64,000 bases of DNA from Papio anubis (taxonomy: Eukaryota > Chordata > Mammalia > Primates > Cercopithecidae): the NCBI RefSeq assembly GCF_008728515.1, contig NC_044991.1:42612968-42676967 (forward strand), written 5' to 3'. The notes beneath the pieces are model-generated. The model saw only the letters and a program-made list of their open reading frames with translations, did not search any database and was not told the origin of the DNA. Below are positions 56,454-64,000 of the stretch, piece by piece. Made by a program: the position numbers and the translations under genes. Numbering within the stretch: the stretch's first letter is position 1; every line of letters begins with the position of its first letter.

Positions 56454-57480
56454 ATGGATCCAAACCAAGAAGAAATCCCTGATTTACCTGAAAAAGACTT
56501 CTAGAGGTTAATTAGTAAGCGAATCAGGGAGAGACCAGAGAAAGGTGAAGCCCGATGCAAAGAAATCCAAAAAAACAGTACAAGAAGTGAAGGGAGAAAT
56601 ATTCAAGGAAATAGATAGCTTAAAGAAAAAACAATAAAAAATTGAGGAAGCTTTGGACGCACTTTTAGAAATGCAAAATGCTCTGGAAAGTCTCAGCAAT
56701 AGAATTGAACAAGTAGAAGAAAGAAATCCAGAACTTGAGGACAAGGTCTTTGAATTAACCCAATCCACAACAAAGACAAAGAAAAAAGAGCAAGAAAATA
56801 TGAACAAAGCCTCCAAGAGTCTGGGATTATGTTAAATGACCAAACCTAAGAATAATCAGTGTTCCTGAGGAAGAAGACAATTCTAAAAGCTTGAAAAACA
56901 TATTTGGGGGAATAATCAAAGAAAACTTCTCTGGCCTTGCTAGAGACCTAGACAGCCAAATACAAGAAGCACAAAGAACACCTGCGAAAATCATCACAAA
57001 AAGATCTTCACCTAGGCACGCTGTCATCAGGTTATCCAAAGTTAAGATGAAGGAAAGAATTTTAAGAGCTGTGAGACAGGAGCAACAAGTAACCTATAAA
57101 GGAAAATCTATCAGCGTAACAGCAGATTTCTCATAAGAAATCCTACAAGCTAGAAGGGATTGGGGCCATACCTTCAGCCTCTTTAAACAAAACAATTATC
57201 AGTCAAGAATTTTGTATCCAGGGAAACTAACCATCATATATGAAGGAAAGATACAGTCATTTTCAGACAAACAAATGCTGAGAGAATTCACCATTATCAA
57301 GCCACCACTGTAAGAACTGCTAAAAGGAGTTCTAGATCTTGAAACAAATCCTGGAACCACACCAAAACAGAACTCTTTAAAGCATAAATCACACAGGACC
57401 TATAAAACAAAAATACAAGTTAAAACCAAAAACAAAAAACAAAACCAAAGTACATGGGCAACAAAGAGCATGATGAATGC
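56454..57480 (+). pseudogene. L1 ORF1 pseudogene (RNA chaperone ORF1p)
   Basis: Starts at ATGGATCCAAACC (MDPNQEEIPDLPEKDF, then TAG). The coiled-coil end is NRIEQVEERNPELEDK (frame 56653-56835). RRM/CTD text includes RTPAKIITKRSSPRH and VTYKGKSISVTADFS (frame 56891-57136), which are the conserved nucleic-acid-binding blocks of ORF1p. Three frames are needed to cover it. ORF1p normally coats L1 RNA as a trimer; this copy has an early stop after 16 codons. Confidence 0.88.
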
Positions 57481-59830
57481 AATGGTACCTCACATTTCAA
57501 TACTAACATTGAATGTAAATGGCCTAAATGCTCCACTTAAAAGGTACAGAACCACAGAATGAGTAAGAACTCATCAACCAACCATCTGCTGCCTTCAAGA
57601 GACTCACCTAACACATAAAGAAGTAAAGGGGTGGAAACAGGTATTTCATGCAAATGGACACCAAAAGCAAGCAGGAGTAGCTATTCTTATATCAGACAAA
57701 ACAAACTTTAAAGCACCAGTGGTTAAAAGAGACAAAGAGGGACTTTATATAATGGCAAAAGGCCTTGTCTAACAGGAAAATATCACTATCCTAAACATAT
57801 AAGCACCTAACATTGGAGCTCCCAAATTTATAAAATTATTACTAACAGACCTAAGAAATGAGATGGACAGCAACACAATAATAATAGGGAACTTCAATAT
57901 TCCACTGACAGCACTAGACAGGTCATCAAGACAGAAAGTCAACAAAGATGCAATGGATTTAAACTGTACCTTGGAACAAATGGACTTAACAGACATATAC
58001 AGAACATTTCCTCCAACAACCACAGAATACACATTGTATTCACCAGTGCATGGAACTTTCTCCAAGATAGACCATTACATAGGCCATAAAAGGAGCCTCA
58101 ATAAATTTAAGAAAATTGAAATTATAACAAACACTTTCTCAGACCACAGTGGAATAAAATTGGAACTCAATGCTTCTAGGAACCTTCAAAACCATGCAAA
58201 TACATGGAAATTAAATAATCTATTCCTAAATGAGCATTGGGTCAAAAACAAAATCAATATGGAAATTAAAAAATTCTTCAAACTGAATGACAATAATGAC
58301 ACTACCTATCAAAACCTCTGGGATACAGCAAAGGGAGTGCTAAGAGGAAAGTTCATAGCCCTAAATGGCTTCATCAAAAAGTTTGAAAGAGCACAGACAA
58401 TCTAAGGTCACACCTCAAGGAACTAGAGAAACTAGAACAAACCAAACCCAAACCCAGCAGATGAAAGGAAATAACCAAGATCAGAGCAGAACTAAATGAA
58501 ATTGAAACAAAAAAGACAATACAAAAGATAAATAAAACAAAAGCTGGTTCTTCGAAAAGATAAATAAAATTGGTAGATCATTAGCAAGATTAACCAAGAA
58601 AAGAAGAGAGAAAATCCAAATAACCTAACTAAGAAATGAAACAAGAGATACTACAGCCTACACCACTGAAATAAAAAAAGATTATTCGAGGCTACTATGG
58701 ACACCTTTATGCACATAAACTAGAAAACCTAGAAGAGATGGATAAATTCCTGGAAAAATACAACCCTCCTCGCTTAAAGCAGGAAGAATTAGATACCCTG
58801 AAAAGACCAAAAACAAGCAGCAAGATTGAAATGGTAACTAAAAAATTACCAAAAAAAAAAAAAGTCCAGGACTAGACAGATTCACAGCAGAATTCTACCA
58901 GACATTCAAAAAAGATTTGGTACCAATCCTTTTGACACAATTCCACAAGACAGAGAAAGAAGGAATCCTCCCTAATTCATTCTATGAAGCCAGCATCACC
59001 CTAATACCAAAACAAGGAAAGAGCATAACCAAAACAGAAAACTGCATACCGACATCCTTGATGAACATAATGCTAAAATCCTTAACAAAATACTAGCTAA
59101 CTGAATCCAACAGCATATGAAAAAGATAATCCACCTTGATCAAGTGGCTTTCATACCAGGAATGTAGGGAGGGTTTACATACACAAGTTGATAAATGTGA
59201 TATGCCACATAAACAGAATTAAAAACAAAAAATCACATGATCATCTCAATATATGTAGAAAAAGCATTCCACAAAATCCAGCATCTCTTTATGATTAAAA
59301 CTCTCAGCAAAATTGGCATACAAGGGACATACCTTCATGTAATAAAAGCCATCTATGACAAACCCACAACCAATGTAATACTGAATGGGAAAAAGTTGAA
59401 AGCATTCCCTCTGAGAACTGGAACAAGACAAGGATGCCCACTCTCACTACTCCTCTTCAACATAGTACTGGAAGTCCTGGAGGGAGCAATCAGAAAAGAG
59501 AAAGAAATAAGGGGCATCCAAATCGGTAAAGAGGAAGTCATACTGTCACTGTTTGCTGATGATAAGATTATTTACCTTGAAAACCCTAAGGACTCCTCCA
59601 GAAAACTCCTAGAACTGATAAAAGAATTCATCAAAGTTTCCAGATACAAGATTAATGTACACAAATCAGTAGCTCTTCTATACCCTAAAAGCAACCAAGC
59701 AGAGAATCAAATCAAGAACTCAACCCCTATTATAATAGCTGAAAAAAAAATACTTAGGAATATGCCTAACAAAGGAGTCGAAAGACCTCTACAAGGAAAA
59801 CTACAAAATACTGCTGAAAGAAATCAAAGA

Positions 59831-60111
59831 CAGTCAGTCGGTGGCTCATGCCTGTAATCCCAGCACTTTGAGAGGCTGAGGTGGGCAGATCATGAGGTCA
59901 GGAGTTCAAGACCCGCCTGACCAACATGGTGAAACCCTGTCTCTCCTAAAAATACAAAAATTAGCTGAGTGTGGTGGCACATGCCTGTAGTCCCAGCTAC
60001 TCAGGAGGCTGAGGCAGGAGAATTGCTTGAACCCAGGAGGTGGAGGAGTTGCAGTGAGCCTGAGATTGCTCCACTGCACTCCAGCCTGGGTGACAAAGCA
60101 AGACTCTGTCT

Positions 60112-60157
<46 letters not shown>

Positions 60158-60158
60158 A
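59831..60158 (+). mobile_element. Alu SINE (AluS-like) inside L1 ORF2
   Basis: Starts 'cagtcagtcggtggctcatgcc' (a slightly altered 5' end), both arms present, with a tail of 32 or more A followed by gaaaagaaaag. The target-site duplication gaaagaaatcaaaga is at 59816-59830 and 60159-60173, and it is L1 sequence. It splits the RT domain. Confidence 0.92.
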
Positions 60159-61479
60159 GAAAGAAATCAAAGATGACACAAACAAATGGAAACACATCCC
60201 GCACTCATGGATGGGTAGAATTAATATTGTGAAAATGACCATACTGCCAAAAGCAATGTACAACTTCAATGCAATCCCCATCAGAATACCACTGTTATTC
60301 TTCACAGAATTAGAAAAAAAAAATTCTAAAATTCATATGGAAACAAAAAAGAGCCTGCATAGCCAAAGTAAGACTAAGCAAAAAAAAAAAAAAAAAAAAA
60401 AACAAATCTGGAGGCATCACACTACCTGATTTCAAACCATATTATAAGGCCATAGTCACCAAAACAGCATGGTACCAGTATAAAAATAGGCACATAGACC
60501 AATGGAACAGAATAGAGAACCCAGAAATAAACCCAAATCGTTACAGACAACTGAACTTCAACAAAGCAAACAAAAACATAAAGTGGGGAAAGGACACCCT
60601 TTTCAACAAATGGTGCTGGGATAATTGGCTAGCCACATGTAAGAGAATGAAACTGGGTCCTCATCTCTCACCTTATACAAAAATCAACTCAAGATGGATT
60701 AAGGACTTAAACCTAAGACCTGAAACTATAAAAATTCTAGAAGATAACATTGGAAAAACTCTTCTAGACATTGGCTTAGGCAAGAATTTCATGACCAAGA
60801 ACCCAAAAGCAAATGCAATAAAAAAAAGGATAAATAACTGGGACCTAATTATACTAAAGAGCTTTTGCACGGCAAAAGGAACAGTCAGCAGAGTAAACAG
60901 ACAATCCACAGAGTGGGAGCAAATCTTCACAATCTATACATCTGACAAAGGACTGATATCCAGAATCTACAATGAACTCAAACAAATCAGTAAGGAAAAA
61001 AACCAATCCCATCTAAAAGTGAGCTAAGGACATAAACAGACAATTCTCAAAAGAAGATATACAAATGGCCAACAAACATATGAAAAAATGCTCAACATCA
61101 CTAATGATCAGAGAAATGCAAATCAAAACCACAATGTCATACCACCTTACCCCTGCAAGAATGGCCATAATAATAAAATCAAAAACCAGTAGATGTTGGT
61201 GTAGATGCAGTGAACAGAGAACACTTCTACACTGCTGGTGGGAATGTAAACTAGTACAGCCACTGTGGAAAACAGTGTGGAGATTCCTTAAAGAACTAAA
61301 AGTAGAACTGCCATTTGATCCAGAAATTCCACTACTGGGTATCTACCCAGAGGAAAAGAAGTCATTATTTGAAGAAGATACTTGCACATGCATGTTTATA
61401 GCAGCACAATTCACAATAGCAAAATCATGCAACCAACCAAAATGCCCAGCAATCAACAAGTGGCTAAAGAAACTGTGGT

Positions 61480-61652
61480 GTGTGTATATATACACACACA
61501 CACATATATATATGTATATATACACATATATATACACACACACATATTTATATCCTGTGATATATATATATATTCCTTTTTATGGCTGCATAGTATTCCA
61601 TCATATATCATATATATATGAGATGGAATACTATGCAGCCATAAAAAGGAAT
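61480..61652. repeat. TG/TA/CA microsatellite ending in a 31-bp perfect hairpin
   Basis: Where L1 should read straight from '...aaactgtggta' into 'tatacaatggaatact', about 140 extra bases occur: alternating tg, ta and ca runs (61480-61571), then an inverted copy of L1 at 61572-61602, a TA-rich loop of 19 nt, and the normal L1 text at 61622-61652. The two arms are exact reverse complements over 31 bp. Confidence 0.9.
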
Positions 61653-61985
61653 GAATTAACAGCATTTGCAGTGACTTAGATGAGATTGGAGACTACTATT
61701 CTAAGTGAAGTAACTCAGGAATGGAAAACCAAACATCATATGTTCTCACTGATAGGTGGGAGCTAAGTTATGAGGATGCAAAGGCATAAGAATGATGCAA
61801 TGGACTTTGGGGACTCGGGGGAAGAGAGGGAGGGGGGCAAGGGATTAAAAGACTACAAATATGGTACAGTGTATACTGCTCGGGTGATATGTGCAACAAA
61901 ATCTCAAAAATCACCACTACAGAAGTTATTCATGTAACCAAATACCACTGTACCCCAATAACTTATAAAAATAATAATAATTTTT

Positions 61986-62503
61986 TAAAAAGGAAAGAAA
62001 CAAGTGGCAACATGACCTTTAGGAAAGAAATCAGTGAGGATCAGTGATGTTGTGTTGTTTTTAACAACTGGGTCTCAGTTATATTTACTCAGTTTTCATC
62101 ATTTATTGATGGCTTGGTGAAGCTGAAGTTTCCAGATTCTGCTTGGCTTCACAGGCCAAGTAGCCAGCAGTAAGTGTGAGAAGAGAGCAAGCTGGGAAAG
62201 TAGAGGAATGGAAATCTCTATCAGTTGCCAACCATCAAGTCTTGCCCTCAAGAATAGTTATAGAAGTGAACCACAGGAGGAATGAATCCACAGGTAGCAA
62301 ACAGCAAGATACTCCTACATAACTAATAGGATACAAGACACTATCTCCTGGTGTGAAGCTCAGAGAGAAAAAGTGACTGGGCTCTATTTCACAGAGAAAC
62401 CAATGAGTTCACGCATAATATTTGTTTAGCCCAAAAAACAGAAATTGTCATTATGCATTTCTGAAAATTGTCAGTTTGAATCAAAGAGAAGAGGGTTTCC
62501 AGC
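61986..62503. other. Unique-looking non-coding DNA
   Basis: No gene or repeat was recognised between the L1 3' end and the next LTR. Confidence 0.5.
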
Positions 62504-62882
62504 TGCATCAGTCCATTTTCACACTGCTATAAATAAGTACCTCAGATTGGGTAATTTATGAAGAAAAGAGTTTTAATTGACTAACATTTCTGCAGCTTAA
62601 CAGGAAGCATGACTGGAAGGCCTCAGGAAACTTACAATCATGGCAGAAGGCAAAGGGGAAGCAAGCACATCTTTAACATCGTGGAGCAGGAGAGTGAGAT
62701 TGGAGTGGGAAGTGCCACAGTTTTAAACCACCAAATCTCATGAGAACTCATTCACTGTCATGAGAACAGCATGTGGGAAACTGCTCTCATTATCCAATGA
62801 CCTCCCACCAGGTTCCTCCCTAACACATGGCACTGCAATTCAAGATGAGATTTGGGTGGAGACACAAAGCAAAACCCTATCA
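62504..62882 (-). mobile_element. THE1/MST-type solo LTR (ERVL-MaLR), minus strand
   Basis: In reverse complement it begins TGatagggttttgctttgtgtctccacccaaatctc and ends '...gtgtgaaaatggactgatgCA', the THE1/MST pattern. The perfect 5-bp target-site duplication ccagc lies at 62499-62503 and 62883-62887. No internal sequence is present. The frame at 62760-62954 is a shadow of the LTR. It belongs to the same broad family as the LTR at 41163, but in opposite orientation and better preserved. Confidence 0.92.
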
Positions 62883-64000
62883 CCAGCTAATATACGCAAT
62901 GACCTTTGGGTGGGTAAAATTAAGGGAAATGATAGGATCAAGTATGAAATGTAACGTCTGCTGAGTCATAAGTGAATCATATTACTATTACTTTTGTCAT
63001 TAGGATTTGAGGTCCTGTACTTCTTTACCATCAATAGGAGCCAAGTGGGTCCCACCACCCTACCCCTGCCCTCGCCTTCTTTTCTCTGCCCTTCCAGGGC
63101 TCTGAAGATAAAGGAAAGCATTTCTCCCAGAAATATAACTGCACATTTGGGACCTCTGCTCTTGAATTTGCCTGGCAGCTGGGCTTACTTGGAGTGAGAA
63201 ACACAGTTGTTCACAGTTCTGCTGTCACCTGCTTGACTTTCCAATTTTCCCTCTCAACCCTGGAATAGGGTGAAGCAAGAGTTCAAAGCTATTGCTGAGA
63301 TAGAAAAAATGGCCCCTGTGCTCAGTCCATGAAGTGACGGTGGGTGGATGCTTCAGAAAGACAGGTATGCTGGCTCTTGGGAGGCCTAGCAGGGTTGTAT
63401 TCATCATCCCCCTGGTGAATTTACCCTGGTAAGTTTGATTTTGCCATGGGCCTGAGAGAAGTCTCAATCCATCAATCAGTAGACATTCATTGAGTGCCTA
63501 CCGCATGCCAGGCACTGACATTACCTAAGTTCAGGAGGTGAATGTGTTCAATCAGGATGGCAGTTGCTTAACTTATAATGAGCAAAAGCTGTCACAGGAA
63601 TTGGAATAATCAAAGTCCATCCGATCAGCATACTCACTCCGTGTGGCCAAACTACACAGGAAACCCAATTATAATTAGAGTGTCTCTATATGATCATATA
63701 ATGAAAAGTATCTAAGAGCCAAGGCCCAGTACTTGAAAACTATATGATCAGAATATTCTCTGCAGGTGAGCAGGTTTACAGGAGAAATTAAATCATGATT
63801 AGAAGGTGTTTGGTGGGAACAGATTCAGAAAAACAGCAGTTGGAGTCATTACATGCTCAATGACATAGGATAAAGTGGTCAGAAATTATCTCATAACTTA
63901 GCCAGTGGGATGAAAGAACCCCAAAAGCAGAGGCTCTCTTTAGGCTGGGCAGTGAACAAGAAGTACTGGGCAACACACATGTTTGCTTTTCAACTCTTCT
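62883..64000. other. Non-coding flank with a short L2 remnant
   Basis: At about 63465-63545 'ccatcaatcagtagacattcattgagtgcctaccgcatgccaggcactgacattacc' is an antisense L2 3' end. The frames at 62994-63197 and 63225-63467 have no recognisable domain. Nothing else was recognised to the window end. Confidence 0.55.

Larger units (their letters stand above)
57482..61767 (+). pseudogene. L1 ORF2 pseudogene (endonuclease-reverse transcriptase)
   Basis: Starts MVPHISILTLNVNGLNAPL at 57482. The endonuclease C-terminal half is open at 57863-58405, with IIGNFNIPL (family GDFN; the catalytic Asp is Asn here), FSKIDHYIGHK and SDHSGIKLEL (His retained). The RT core is open at 59237-59830, with RQGCPL and FADDKII (catalytic DD retained). 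The Alu at 59831 ends this frame. A C-terminal frame at 61065-61679 keeps the Cys/His motif (C..C.......H....C within CWCRCSEQRTLLHCWWEC) and reads in frame through the inserted TA/CA tract. Not functional. Confidence 0.88.
54745..61985 (+). mobile_element. Near-full-length older L1 (late L1PA/L1PB type)
   Basis: Order 5'UTR (about 54745-56453, GC-rich), ORF1, spacer, ORF2, 3'UTR, then an A-rich end (taataataattttttaaaaa). Removing an inserted Alu (59831-60158) and an added microsatellite/hairpin leaves about 6.8 kb, which fits older L1PA/L1PB with long 5'UTRs. A ~22-bp repeat in the 5'UTR (gg(t/g)aaggcctgtgactg) lies at 55654-55701. Both ORFs are broken by stops and frameshifts, so it is not mobile. 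Confidence 0.88.

Noticed and set aside
59237..59857. 206-codon open frame as a host gene
   Set aside because: It is L1 ORF2 RT (FADDKII) running into the Alu at 59831; the last residues are Alu-encoded.
1..64000. A novel defence, toxin or biosynthetic system
   Set aside because: The content is vertebrate repeats and unique non-coding DNA; there are no operons, no intact genes and no conserved multi-gene context.

Overview
The window is nuclear DNA from a primate and contains no gene I can support. Alu, L1PA-type L1, a HERV-H LTR (LTR7) and THE1/MST LTRs are all present. The four youngest, CpG-rich Alus (969-1268, 15710-16005, 19168-19472, 45036-45333) share variants that I recall as typical of Old World monkey AluY subfamilies: 'ctcaagcctg' near the start, 'gagacgggcgg', and 'gagctgagatc(t/c)ggcc' in the right arm. 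I therefore infer a cercopithecid such as a macaque, baboon or guenon. No exon, tRNA, rRNA, CRISPR array, operon or bacterial-type gene was found. Nearly every open reading frame of 60-200 codons lies inside an Alu or a decayed L1.

Layout. 1-5 kb: sparse DNA with three Alus, one of them splitting a MER5 element, and L1 3' pieces. 5.4-12.2 kb: an antisense L1 3' end carrying an inverted copy of nearby flanking DNA, sense L1 ORF2 remnants, and an unidentified 0.74-kb block between two of them. 12.3-22.8 kb: mostly ancient L2 in both orientations, broken by Alus, an L1 3'UTR, a (CATC)n tract, a Tigger/MER2-like element and MIRs. 22.97-23.43 kb: a solo LTR7 with perfect target-site duplications. 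23.6-33.2 kb: three L1s, namely an old L1M split by an L1PA that keeps its 5' end but lacks its middle, followed by an L1 that keeps its 5' end but lacks its 3' end. 33.2-44.6 kb: mostly unique DNA with an L1 3' end, an Alu, L2, MIRs, a TG microsatellite, an MST-type LTR and an hAT-type element. 44.6-54.3 kb: two twin-primed (5'-inverted) L1s, several Alus (one with a tandemly duplicated arm), L2, MIR, MER5 and hAT remnants. 54.7-62.0 kb: a near-full-length older L1 with 5'UTR, ORF1 and ORF2, interrupted by an Alu and by a microsatellite ending in a 31-bp perfect hairpin. 62.5-62.9 kb: a solo THE1/MST-type LTR on the minus strand. The remainder to 64 kb is unremarkable.

Nothing here forms a working system. 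The interest is in how the elements were rearranged: local inverted template switches, twin priming, internal and 3' deletions, nested insertions with readable target-site duplications, and short tandem duplications. Family names come from recognising consensus features by eye, not from a search. Boundaries are good to a few bases where a target-site duplication is quoted and to tens of bases elsewhere.
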